Notes: a model not told the origin generated them from the letters alone. DNA of 8,332 bases from an uncultured Acetatifactor sp. (GCA_948496895.1 CAOOJO010000100.1:1-8332); one strand, 5' to 3'; counted from the first letter of the stretch, positions 1 to 7,067 are shown. Made by a program: numbers and translations.

Positions 1-211
1 GCAGCTTCATCAGCATGGTGACCCCGTCCATCACGGGCATCATGATGTCCACGATGGCAAGGTGTATCTCCTCCCCCTCCACTACCTTCAGGCCCTCCGC
101 GCCGTTGGCGGCCTGATATACCTCATATCCCTGATTCCTCAGGTAGATTTCGATGCCCTCCCGAATCTCCTTGTCGTCCTCGACCACTAAGACGTGATAC
201 TTCTGTTCCAT
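1..211 (-). CDS. Response regulator, N-terminal receiver domain (partial, cut by left window edge)
   Basis: The first 70 residues are a CheY-like receiver domain, the part of a two-component response regulator that accepts a phosphate from a sensor kinase in the cytoplasm. The acidic pocket is visible as E11-D12-D13 after the hydrophobic strand HVLVV. The phosphoacceptor is D55 in AIVDIMMP, followed by the usual MDG turn. The rest, including the conserved Thr/Ser and Lys and any output domain, lies beyond position 1, so I cannot say whether it is OmpR-, NarL- or AraC-like. The ATG at 211 has GGAGGG about 8 bases upstream. An in-frame ATG at 232 would add seven residues (MKTGGTT) but would place that ribosome binding site inside the gene, so I prefer 211. 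It follows the glycosyltransferase gene by 122 bases with no convincing terminator or promoter between, so co-transcription is likely but not shown. A sensor kinase is probably encoded further left. Confidence 0.93.
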   Translation of the reverse strand, partial: MEQKYHVLVVEDDKEIREGIEIYLRNQGYEVYQAANGAEGLKVVEGEEIHLAIVDIMMPVMDGVTMLMKL

Positions 212-333
212 TGTTGTCCCTCCGGTTTTCATCGCGGACTCCGGCAGCCTGTGAATGCCCTGGGTCTGGCTTTCATCCGGGAAGAGCTCCCACGCAATCC
301 GAATCAAGACCGGATCAGGACTCCGAAGGAGCG

Positions 334-1572
334 TCAGCCCTCCAGCAGCAGCCGGATGTTCCGCTTTTTCTGTGTCGCGTTTTCCGCAATAACACTATTA
401 TAATAATGAACCGCTTTTAACGCAACAGCTTCTTCCCGGTATTGGGCAGCTTTTTGCAGGGCGTTCTCCGACATCTGGCGGCAGCAGGCTTTTCTGTAGG
501 GCATTTCCTCCACGCCGCAGCCGCCGCAAGCCTCCTCCAGGAATTCCGTGACTCTGGCGGCGTACTCCTCCGTATCTTCCCCGGTGAGGATGCCGTTCAC
601 CCCATCGTCCACCAGATCCTCCACTCCCGAAGCCCTCACGGCGATCACGGGAGTGGCTCCGGCAAAGGCCTCCAGCACCACGATGCCCTGGGTCTCTGTC
701 TTGGAGGCGAAAAGGAAGGCATCCGCCGCTTTGAAATAGTCGGCAATCCGTTCATTTGGAATCGTCCCGGTGAACACCAGATTCTCCTGAAGCCCAAGCT
801 GCCTGCCGCGCTCCTCCAGGGCCTTTTTGTCCGGCCCGTCCCCTACCATCAGCATCCGGAAGGGCTTTCCGTAGAGGGCCTTCACCCGGGCCAGGCTTTC
901 CAGCAGGAAGGCGACGTTCTTCTCGCCCGCCATCCTGGATACGGTCAGAAGCAATGGCATATGCTCCGCGCCGTAGTACCTGCGGATTTCTGCCGCTGTC
1001 TCCGGGGCCACATCAAAATTCCGCCGTTCGATGCCAGTAGGCAGGATTCCTGTATTCTCCGCGGGTACATGGCATATGTCCGTAAGATAGTTCCGCATGC
1101 CCGCGGTGGGCGCGAAGACGAAACTGCAGCGCTTCAGGAAGCCGTGGAGGTAGAGGGGCATGATCCTGTCCAGCTTGCAGATTCCCCTTGTATAGCAGCT
1201 TGCGTACTGTTCATATCTGGTGTGGTAGGTGAACACCAGCGGGATATGGAACTTGCGGGACAGATGCACCGCCGTCCGCCCGATGAGCATGGGATGGTGC
1301 ACATGGATGATGTCGAACGCCTTTCTGCGGAATTCCTTCTCTATCCTGATGTCAAAGGGGTTGGGGAGCACGATTCCGCCGATGAAATGCTTCATGCAGG
1401 TGGCGTAGCGGAATACGTTCGCCTCTTCCATGTCCTGTTGTTCTTTATATGTAGGCGCGAAGATTGTCACCTCGTGTCCCAGCGCCTCCAGCCCCCTGGC
1501 CAGCCGTTCTATGGAGATCGGCACGCCGCCCATAATCGGTTTATAATTGTTCGTCATCAACGCGATTCTCAT
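334..1572 (-). CDS. GT4-family glycosyltransferase (GT-B fold), possibly a diacylglycerol glucosyltransferase-like enzyme
   Basis: This 412-residue cytoplasmic or membrane-associated enzyme moves a sugar from a nucleotide-sugar donor to an acceptor. The N-terminal acceptor half shows the glycine-rich loop GGVPISIERLARGLEALGHEV (residues 15-35), a HVHHP segment (90-94) and FTYHT (114-118). The C-terminal donor half shows VSRMAGEKN (211-219), GDGP (244-247) and the GT4 E-x7-E signature E293-TQGIVVL-E301. The length is normal for GT4. The YHT motif and overall pattern resemble Firmicutes glycosyltransferases that make monoglucosyl-diacylglycerol, but donor and acceptor cannot be read from sequence alone; phosphatidylinositol or other GT4 acceptors remain possible. 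An unusual cluster of four cysteines (C349, C352, C363, C364) lies near the C-terminus, inside the tail that packs back on the N-domain in GT-B folds. The gene starts 36 bases after the DedA-family gene. Its ribosome binding site (AGGAAAGG) is rather far from the ATG, about 12 bases, so translation may be moderate. Confidence 0.9.
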   Translation of the reverse strand: MRIALMTNNYKPIMGGVPISIERLARGLEALGHEVTIFAPTYKEQQDMEEANVFRYATCMKHFIGGIVLPNPFDIRIEKEFRRKAFDIIHVHHPMLIGRTAVHLSRKFHIPLVFTYHTRYEQYASCYTRGICKLDRIMPLYLHGFLKRCSFVFAPTAGMRNYLTDICHVPAENTGILPTGIERRNFDVAPETAAEIRRYYGAEHMPLLLTVSRMAGEKNVAFLLESLARVKALYGKPFRMLMVGDGPDKKALEERGRQLGLQENLVFTGTIPNERIADYFKAADAFLFASKTETQGIVVLEAFAGATPVIAVRASGVEDLVDDGVNGILTGEDTEEYAARVTEFLEEACGGCGVEEMPYRKACCRQMSENALQKAAQYREEAVALKAVHYYNSVIAENATQKKRNIRLLLEG

Positions 1573-1608
1573 CTGTCATACCAGCCTTTCCTTCAGTCAT
1601 CCAACTTT

Positions 1609-2124
1609 TCACGCTATTCCGAATATTTGAAAAACCTTCTCTCCCATCACATACCCCGCCCCCACGAACACGAAATTCCAGATCAGGATGCCGCAGGCGG
1701 AGCTGATGACATATTTCGTCAGGTTCATTTTGATGACGCCCGCGGGAATGGATACGATGGTGCGGATCATGGGAATCAGCTTCCCCAGGAACACGCCGAC
1801 GCAGCCCTTCCGTCTGATCCATTCCAGGTTCCTCTCCAGGGCCTCCTTCTGCTTGGGGAACCTCCTGGTGTAGGCGTTCAGGAACAGCTCCCCGCCCTTG
1901 CGCCCCAGCACGTACAGGGCCAGGCTCCCCGCGAGGCCCGCCGCCAGGGTGATGACCATCACCCAGAAGAAATCGATGTTCCCCCTGGCCGCCATGATGC
2001 CGGACAGTGGCATGATGATGCCCGCCGGAAAGCCCGGCAGGTTCAGGTACTCCAGGAACACGATTGCGAATATGGCTACGCTACCGTATCTGGTGAAATA
2101 ATAGGTAATCGATGATAAGTCCAT
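1609..2124 (-). CDS. DedA-family (SNARE-associated / VTT domain) membrane protein
   Basis: This 171-residue integral membrane protein belongs to the DedA family, whose members are linked to lipid scrambling, undecaprenyl-phosphate recycling and envelope or membrane-potential homeostasis. The sequence shows the N-terminal acidic reentrant region FLEYLNLPGFPAG with E25. It also shows long hydrophobic segments at about 15-45, 52-74, 108-130 and 137-160, and the family signature GKLIPMIRTIVSIPAG (114-129) with the conserved Pro118, Arg121 and Pro127-Ala-Gly. At 171 residues it is shorter than the roughly 200-220 of many DedA proteins, with little extension at either end. The start is supported by GGGAGGAG, with a seven-base spacer from GGAGG. 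It is the first gene of its unit, after the terminator at 2281-2331, and is followed by the glycosyltransferase gene after 36 bases. That pairing suggests a role in handling a lipid-linked or glycolipid product, which is an inference from position only. Confidence 0.93.
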   Translation of the reverse strand: MDLSSITYYFTRYGSVAIFAIVFLEYLNLPGFPAGIIMPLSGIMAARGNIDFFWVMVITLAAGLAGSLALYVLGRKGGELFLNAYTRRFPKQKEALERNLEWIRRKGCVGVFLGKLIPMIRTIVSIPAGVIKMNLTKYVISSACGILIWNFVFVGAGYVMGEKVFQIFGIA

Positions 2125-2146
2125 TTTCTCTCCTCCCTCTTCTCCC

Positions 2147-2170
2147 GGCAGCAGCTTCCAGGCGCTTGCC
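2147..2170 (-). other. Bulged stem-loop in the 5' leader of the DedA gene
   Basis: GGCA (2147-2150) plus AGC (2153-2155) can pair with GCT (2164-2166) plus TGCC (2167-2170), giving a seven-pair stem with a two-base bulge and an eight-base loop. It lies in the presumed leader, just upstream of the ribosome binding site at about 2130-2139. It could affect translation, but a stem of this strength can arise by chance in GC-rich DNA and no known riboswitch is recognised. Confidence 0.25.
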
Positions 2171-2211
2171 TAGCTCTTCCTGCTCTTGTCAGAGATAGTA
2201 TATGGAGAAAA

Positions 2212-2240
2212 AATAAATTGCAGACGCAGGGTTTTCTCAA
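2212..2240 (-). promoter_or_regulatory. Candidate sigma-A-type promoter for the dedA-GT-response regulator unit
   Basis: On the minus strand, TTGAGA (2240-2235, 5 of 6 to TTGACA) is followed after 17 bases by TTTATT (2217-2212, 4 of 6 to TATAAT). A second possible -10, TATACT (2202-2197, 5 of 6), lies closer to the gene but has only a poor -35. Both are in the only AT-rich stretch between the upstream terminator and the DedA gene, so a promoter somewhere in 2190-2245 is likely even if the exact elements are uncertain. Confidence 0.4.
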
Positions 2241-2280
2241 GAATTCCTAAAGATATTTTAAGGAAATGCGGAATGAACCT

Positions 2281-2331
2281 TAGGAAAAATATAGCAATCC
2301 CCTGCGGCATCCTGCCATGAACAGGGGATTG
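2281..2331 (-). terminator. Intrinsic terminator of the transporter-oxidoreductase operon
   Basis: A perfect ten-base inverted repeat, CAATCCCCTG (2295-2304) and CAGGGGATTG (2322-2331), encloses a 17-base loop that can itself fold through GGCA (2306-2309) and TGCC (2313-2316). Read on the minus strand, the stem is followed by CTATATTTTTCC, a U-rich tract in RNA. It begins 17 bases after the FAD oxidoreductase stop codon, as expected for the end of that operon, and separates it from the DedA unit. Confidence 0.88.
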
Positions 2332-2348
2332 TTTACTACAAATTCATC

Positions 2349-4118
2349 TTATTCTGCCTCGAAGGCAAATATCCTCACCTCTTCGCTGCCCCATGTCTCC
2401 AGAGGTTCCAGCATAAGTCCGGTGCAATCGGAGATGTCCACAGCATATTTTCTCAGGCGCAGATAATTATTCTCCTCTTCCACCACTGTCCGCCTGCTTC
2501 CGTCCAGGCAGCATGCCGTGATGCGGTACCTCTTCAACATGGTAGTGGGCATATGGGAGGGCACATAGCACAGCCGCCTGTTGTGGAACATGTTGCGGTT
2601 CATCCGGTTTTCCGGCCAGGGCAGCGTCCTTCTGTTGAGGTCGCTGTCAAATACCAGGCGGATCCGGCTTATGTGGCTGGGAGCGGCGAAAGCATACCAA
2701 ATCCTGCTGCCGGTACCTCCCACCCACGCATGGACCTCCCCTGCCCGGTCGCGGTCAATACCGTCCCGCAGGCATTCCAGCCCACACCCGTCCCCTTCCA
2801 GAGCCGCGTCCGCGCATAGGGAGCTGACCCGGCGGCGGAGATGGGGCAGGAAGCAGTCGTCGTCCATCAGAAGGTCCTGCAGATATGTAATGTACTTCTC
2901 GGTGATGTCCTTCGGAAGGCACTTCTTCGCCGCCGCGATGGCCGCCGCAGTGCCCACAGCCTGTCCCAGCATCGCGCATGTGCCCATGACCCGGCATGAG
3001 CTCAGCGCCGCATGGGAGACGGATATGTTGCGCCCGGCAAAAAACAGGTTCGGTATGTTCCGGCTGTACAGGCAGCGATAAGGGATGCCATAGGGGGAGG
3101 GCGCTTTATGATAGATCGTGGGCTCCTGATCCGTGCGGAAGCCCGCGGGATGGTGATCGTCCATGCTCCATCCGCCGTAGGCCACCTCATCCCCGAACTC
3201 CCCGCCGGACCTGACGTCATTCTGGTTCATGATATACGGCCCCTCATACCGCTTGCTCTCCCGCTTCCCCGGCAAGGCCCCCATCCATGTCAGACGCCAG
3301 TTCCTGCTGTTCTCCCTCTCCTGGGGGCTGTTCTTCAGATAATCCCAGATCCCATAGGCCAGCGGAAGCAGCTCATCCCTGATTTCCTCCGTATCGCCGA
3401 TGGTATCCCGCATGCCTCCCAGCTCCAGATACCAGAAATTTTCCATGGGGCTGTTCAGGTCTGCCTTTCTGTGGGCAAGCTGCTCTTCCGTTATGCGCTC
3501 CGCCCAGTCAGGAGGGATAAACGCCTGGGCCTCTCTGGTCTCCTCCACCTGGAACATGCAGGACATCCCCATCGTACAGCTATCCGCATGCTCCGGCTGG
3601 ATGGACTCGCCGAATTCTGCCCGGGCCTCCCGGCCTTCCCGGAAGGCTGCCCCCGTCAGCGGCGCGAGGACACTGTCGCCGGAGCAGTCCGCAAACAATC
3701 CCGCCCTGACACTCTGATATCTCTGGGTCGTGGTCTGCCATCCCGTGACCGTCTCGATGGAGCCGTCCTTCATGGCCGCGTCCAGACAGGAGCAGTTCAG
3801 GAGCAATGTGATTCTTTTTTCACGCTTCGCCATGCCGTACAGGATCCCGTCCCAGATATAATAGTTCTTGTCCGGGTTGCGGTACTGGTTTTCCATCATG
3901 AGCTCTTCCAGCAGCCCTGTCTCCCTGTTGTTGTCGCCATGTGCGCCGCATACCCACATCCGTATCTCGCTGGACGCGTTCCCTCCCAGCATGGGCCGAT
4001 CGTGCATCAGGACCACCTTCAGCCCATGCCTGGCCGCCGCCACCGCGGCGCACAGTCCGGACAGCCCGCCTCCCACGACACATAAATCCGCGGTATGATC
4101 GATTCTCTGAAATCCCAT
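2349..4118 (-). CDS. FAD-dependent oxidoreductase (FAD_oxidored / PF12831-like) with probable C-terminal beta-sandwich
   Basis: The 589-residue product (ATG at 4118) is a predicted soluble cytoplasmic flavoenzyme. Near the N-terminus the dinucleotide-binding strand DLCVVGGGLSGLCAA carries GxGxxG-type glycines (G16-G18, G21). It is followed by the motif RPMLGGNASSEIR (about 41-53), typical of the PF12831 family. A second FAD-contact block, LFADCSGD, is at about 141-148, and the late FAD motif NLFFAGRNIS...GTCAMLGQAVGTAAA is at about 357-393. Residues from about 450 to the end look like a separate beta-rich, jelly-roll-like domain (for example SRIRLVFDSDLNRR). The substrate is unknown; relatives are often found in sugar-utilisation loci. 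The start is ambiguous: the frame stays open to a TTG at 4190, with ATGs at 4163, 4133 and 4118. I chose 4118 because GGAG lies nine bases upstream and the FAD fold begins about ten residues later. It is the last gene of the transporter operon, 93 bases after the M14 gene, and is followed by a terminator. Confidence 0.88.
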   Translation of the reverse strand: MGFQRIDHTADLCVVGGGLSGLCAAVAAARHGLKVVLMHDRPMLGGNASSEIRMWVCGAHGDNNRETGLLEELMMENQYRNPDKNYYIWDGILYGMAKREKRITLLLNCSCLDAAMKDGSIETVTGWQTTTQRYQSVRAGLFADCSGDSVLAPLTGAAFREGREARAEFGESIQPEHADSCTMGMSCMFQVEETREAQAFIPPDWAERITEEQLAHRKADLNSPMENFWYLELGGMRDTIGDTEEIRDELLPLAYGIWDYLKNSPQERENSRNWRLTWMGALPGKRESKRYEGPYIMNQNDVRSGGEFGDEVAYGGWSMDDHHPAGFRTDQEPTIYHKAPSPYGIPYRCLYSRNIPNLFFAGRNISVSHAALSSCRVMGTCAMLGQAVGTAAAIAAAKKCLPKDITEKYITYLQDLLMDDDCFLPHLRRRVSSLCADAALEGDGCGLECLRDGIDRDRAGEVHAWVGGTGSRIWYAFAAPSHISRIRLVFDSDLNRRTLPWPENRMNRNMFHNRRLCYVPSHMPTTMLKRYRITACCLDGSRRTVVEEENNYLRLRKYAVDISDCTGLMLEPLETWGSEEVRIFAFEAE

Positions 4119-4211
4119 TGCTATTTTCTCCATTCCATGATTCTTCCATGTTTTTCCTATCATCTTATCACGCGTTTCCCTGCTTGACAAGCTTATGCCA
4201 GCCCCTGTGGC

Positions 4212-5285
4212 TCACGTCCCGTGGTAAAGACATAGCGCCCGTGCAAAGCAGCGTCCCGTCTCCACGGCCTCCTCCTGGCCAAAGGCTTTTCCTGTCGCTC
4301 TGAAATAGGGCGTCTCCAGCGTGAACGCCAGCTCTGCCCCCGCGGTATGATACATGTAATTCCCAAAGCAGGTGGTATCCGCCAGGTTCCATTTCCAGCC
4401 GGGCGCAACATTATCTGAAGCATGATAAGGCAGCGCTTTCGGAGAAACGCATCTCTCAAAAAGCTCCGAAAACCTTGCGTCCTCCTTCCCGGACGCAGCA
4501 TGCTTCAGCGGGATGAAGACACGGTCGTTCTCCCCTCCCAGATGCCAGGGGGAATGAAAGTCAAAAGCATATCGGATTCTCTCACGTCCGGCAATTTCCC
4601 GGATAGCGCCCACCGTTGGGTACAGCGCCTCCCTGGAAGGGTCATAGTCCCGGTTATGGTCCCAGGGGGCTCTTGATTTCCCCTGATCCCCGCGGACGAC
4701 TCCGTCATAGTCCACAAAAGGCACCGCAACCACCCGCAATCCCGAAAGCCTCCTCTCCAGCAGCTCCTCCACCACTCCCTCCAGGACATAATTCCCTGTG
4801 GCCTCGCAGGCATGATGCCGCGCCGTCAGCAGGATCGTCTCCTCTCCGTCGCCAAGGGACAGAAAGGGGACAGGCCTTTTGCCTCTTGACAGACACAGGA
4901 CTTCCGGCTTCAGTCCCCTCTCTTTACAGAATGACTCAAACCTTGCCGGGTGGTAGAGCATGTCATGGGCAAAATACACGCGGCTCTCCTCCGGCGCAAA
5001 GGTATAGGAAAAGCTGTCCCGGGCACCGGAGGAATCCGTAGCGCCAAGCCAGTGCCAGCGGTTCAGGTCATGGCTCACGGCAGGCCCGTAATATCCGATC
5101 CACTTTTTGTCAAAATGGAATGTCAGCGTCCTGCCCTGCGCGCCTTCTACGCACAAGGCCCAGTAGAACCAGTCTTCCATGGTGTCCCGAATCTGATTTC
5201 TTACAAATATATCGTCTCCTGAGGTTCCCGTAATCTCGATGTTCCCCCCGGTGAAGCTGCTGTGTATCATAATCTCTGCCGCCAT
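4212..5285 (-). CDS. Zinc carboxypeptidase, M14 family, cytosolic-carboxypeptidase (CCP/AGBL)-like
   Basis: This 357-residue metallopeptidase lacks a signal peptide, so it should act in the cytoplasm. All key M14 residues are visible. The zinc ligands are H158 and E161 in ARHHACE (HxxE) and H244 in FDFHSP. The substrate-binding Asn-Arg is N211-R212 in DHNRDYDP. The catalytic glutamate is E324 in ETPYF. Residues about 1-125 form a separate beta-rich domain with DWFYWAL, GPAVSHDLNRWHW and VYFAHDMLYHP, matching the N-domain that precedes the peptidase in CCP-type enzymes. Eukaryotic CCPs remove C-terminal or branched glutamates; bacterial relatives are poorly understood, so the amino acid or acyl group removed here is unknown. 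The ATG at 5285 is preceded by AAAGGAG eight bases away. An upstream in-frame ATG at 5333 lies in a stem-loop without a good binding site. It follows the binding-protein gene by 110 bases, across the stem-loop at 5321-5353. Confidence 0.9.
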   Translation of the reverse strand: MAAEIMIHSSFTGGNIEITGTSGDDIFVRNQIRDTMEDWFYWALCVEGAQGRTLTFHFDKKWIGYYGPAVSHDLNRWHWLGATDSSGARDSFSYTFAPEESRVYFAHDMLYHPARFESFCKERGLKPEVLCLSRGKRPVPFLSLGDGEETILLTARHHACEATGNYVLEGVVEELLERRLSGLRVVAVPFVDYDGVVRGDQGKSRAPWDHNRDYDPSREALYPTVGAIREIAGRERIRYAFDFHSPWHLGGENDRVFIPLKHAASGKEDARFSELFERCVSPKALPYHASDNVAPGWKWNLADTTCFGNYMYHTAGAELAFTLETPYFRATGKAFGQEEAVETGRCFARALCLYHGT

Positions 5286-5320
5286 TTCATAAGCTCCTTT
5301 CCTGCTTTTCTGCCACAAAA

Positions 5321-5353
5321 CGCCATACAGCAAAACCCATAAGCTGTATGGCG
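5321..5353 (-). terminator. Intercistronic stem-loop after the binding-protein gene (possible partial terminator or mRNA stabiliser)
   Basis: A perfect eleven-base inverted repeat, CGCCATACAGC (5321-5331) and GCTGTATGGCG (5343-5353), encloses an eleven-base loop, and three A-T pairs can extend the stem. On the minus strand the stem is followed by TTTTGTGG, a short U-run; the plus-strand side also has TTTCTTT. It sits between the solute-binding protein and the M14 gene, before the M14 ribosome binding site. The likely role is to reduce readthrough, or to protect the 3' end of an abundant binding-protein message. Complete termination is unlikely if the downstream genes have no other promoter, and I see none. 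Confidence 0.75.
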
Positions 5354-5395
5354 TTTCTTTGCCGGCATCCGTCTCCGGCTATCCGACTCTGACTA

Positions 5396-7060
5396 TCAGA
5401 AATCGTTGTCCAGATGCTTCTGCTGGAATTCCAGATAATAGTCATAGCCATGCTGGGACAGGCCGTCTATATAGCTGTTCCATCCCTCATCTGTCACGCC
5501 GTTCAAAATGGAATCGCATGCGAAGGTGTTGATATAGTCCGTCAGGCCGTCCGTGGCAAAGCTGAATTCCTCGTTCGCCTCGGCAGGAACGATTGACTTG
5601 GACATGGTTTCCTCCATATAGTACGGCACATAGTCCTTGACAGCCTCCCAGCGGATTCCGCCGTTGGTTCCACTGGGATTCTCCCTGGCCCGCAGCATCA
5701 GGGGGCCGCAGTTCGGCAGGCCCACAGTCGCCGCGAACGTGGACGTGCCCGCGTTGCTGGCGATTTCTCCATATCCCATTTCAGTTGCATCCTCCGCCGT
5801 ATAGGCACGCTGTGTAGGGACGCCGTCCACAAATTCCCAAATCAGCCCTTCTTCTCCGAAAGCGGTAGAAAAGCTGGTGGTCTCGTCTACGGACAAGTAG
5901 TCCCAGAGCTTCATGGCTGCCTCCACATTCTGGCAGGCCGTGGTAATCACGTAGCAGTTACGGCTGGCATTGTTAAGGTTCGGCTGTACCCGGAACGTGG
6001 TGCCATCGGCGGAAATCGGAGGAAGCGGGACATACTGCGCCTTCATCTCTTCCTCGGACATATAGGTATACGGCGCCCATCCCCAGAATACGCCCACCTT
6101 CCCGCTGGAAAGATTCGAATTATACTGTTCCTCGGTCTGGGTCGCGCCTTCCACATTCACCAGCCCTGCTGCCGTCAGTTCATGGTATTCCTCCAGGAAA
6201 TCGCGGAACTCCTCCGTGTCTATGATAGAGACGACCTGGCCGTCCACGATATCATAAAAACCGCCGTTTAACGGGAATCCAAAGCATTGCGCCAGTTCAT
6301 TGTATTTCGCTGCGTAATGCTTCTGGCACCAGTCAAGGGGAATCTCGTTAGACGCGTCGCCGTCCCCGTCACAGTCATTGTCCCGGAAAGCAGTGAGCAC
6401 CTCCTCCAGCTCCGCCATGGTGGTCGGAATCTCCAGATTCAGTTGATCCAGCCATTTCTTATTGATCCACATGGTCCCCTGAACGGCATTGTTCGGGCTT
6501 ACCAGCGTATTCCCCATCATACTGTAAATATGCCCGTCAGGATAGGTCAGGAAATCCCTCCAGTTGTCCACTCCCTCCTCATAGAGCGCATATACATGGG
6601 GAGCGTATTCCTCAATCTTGTCCTCCAGCGTGACAAACAGCCCGGAGTTATCGATTATCTGGTTTTCAGAAAGCAGTCCCCAGAACACGTCCGGCAGATC
6701 TCCCGCCAGCATGGTGGACATCCTGTCCGCCTCCGCGCCGCCCTCCAGTACAGGCATCCACTCGATGTCATAGCCCAGATCGTCCGCCGCTTTCTGGAGC
6801 ATCGGCTTGAACTTCGCAAAGTCGTTATTGTCAGATACATCCGCGCTGTGTTTGCCGATTGCGATCCGAAGCTTCACCTGACCATCGGCGCTGGCTGCCG
6901 CTTCTGAAGGCTTTTCTTCCGAAGCCTGCTCCGATGAAATCTCTACAGACGATTCCTCTGGCGCAGAAGCCTTTGAATCGTCAGACCCGGAGCCGCATGC
7001 GCAGACACCCAATGCCAAAGACAGTGCCAGTAAAACCGAAGCCACTTTTTTCATTTTCAT
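5396..7060 (-). CDS. Extracellular solute-binding lipoprotein of a carbohydrate ABC transporter (LipO/YtcQ-like)
   Basis: The 554-residue product is the substrate-capturing lipoprotein of the importer, anchored on the outer face of the membrane. The N-terminus has a KMKK charged start, a hydrophobic stretch (6-19) and a lipobox V-C-A-C that most likely makes C22 the lipidated cysteine; C20 is less likely because of the Val before it. A Ser/Glu/Ala-rich linker (about 24-60) leads into a family 1 type binding fold, with ADRMSTMLAGDLPDVFWG (111-128) and MWINKKWLDQLNLEIPTT typical of this group. A calcium-loop-like segment D-N-D-C-D-G-D-G-D (227-235) precedes NEIPL. Relatives in Bacillus bind oligosaccharides such as pectin fragments, but the ligand here is unknown. 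The ATG at 7060 has GGAGGAGG seven bases upstream, the strongest site in the operon. It lies 69 bases after the second permease gene and has a stem-loop on each side. Confidence 0.93.
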   Translation of the reverse strand: MKMKKVASVLLALSLALGVCACGSGSDDSKASAPEESSVEISSEQASEEKPSEAAASADGQVKLRIAIGKHSADVSDNNDFAKFKPMLQKAADDLGYDIEWMPVLEGGAEADRMSTMLAGDLPDVFWGLLSENQIIDNSGLFVTLEDKIEEYAPHVYALYEEGVDNWRDFLTYPDGHIYSMMGNTLVSPNNAVQGTMWINKKWLDQLNLEIPTTMAELEEVLTAFRDNDCDGDGDASNEIPLDWCQKHYAAKYNELAQCFGFPLNGGFYDIVDGQVVSIIDTEEFRDFLEEYHELTAAGLVNVEGATQTEEQYNSNLSSGKVGVFWGWAPYTYMSEEEMKAQYVPLPPISADGTTFRVQPNLNNASRNCYVITTACQNVEAAMKLWDYLSVDETTSFSTAFGEEGLIWEFVDGVPTQRAYTAEDATEMGYGEIASNAGTSTFAATVGLPNCGPLMLRARENPSGTNGGIRWEAVKDYVPYYMEETMSKSIVPAEANEEFSFATDGLTDYINTFACDSILNGVTDEGWNSYIDGLSQHGYDYYLEFQQKHLDNDF

Positions 7061-7067
7061 TCCAAAT

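Noticed and set aside
236..325. Repeated GGACTCCG octamer and small inverted repeats between the response regulator and the glycosyltransferase genes
   Set aside because: The repeats are too short, the possible stems have only three to five pairs, and there is no U-run, so neither a terminator nor an operator is supported.
194..420. Two overlapping short plus-strand open frames near the left edge
   Set aside because: They overlap the response regulator start and the glycosyltransferase end, are mutually overlapping, and have no domain or convincing ribosome binding site.
442..2115. A long open frame on the plus strand (about 557 codons) antisense to the glycosyltransferase and DedA genes
   Set aside because: It runs opposite two genes with clear family motifs, has no recognisable domain and is rich in His, Pro and Arg, as expected for the complement of GC-biased codons.
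3012..4085. A 357-codon plus-strand open frame opposite the FAD oxidoreductase
   Set aside because: It is the antisense shadow of a gene with intact FAD motifs; the protein shows no domain and no good ribosome binding site was seen.
5361..5379. Five-base inverted repeat GCCGG/CCGGC just after the binding-protein stop codon
   Set aside because: It is short with a nine-base loop and no U-run, and is probably chance next to the much stronger stem at 5321-5353.
6287..6907. A 206-codon plus-strand open frame opposite the solute-binding protein
   Set aside because: It lies wholly inside the lipoprotein gene on the other strand, and its composition looks like a reverse-complement shadow.
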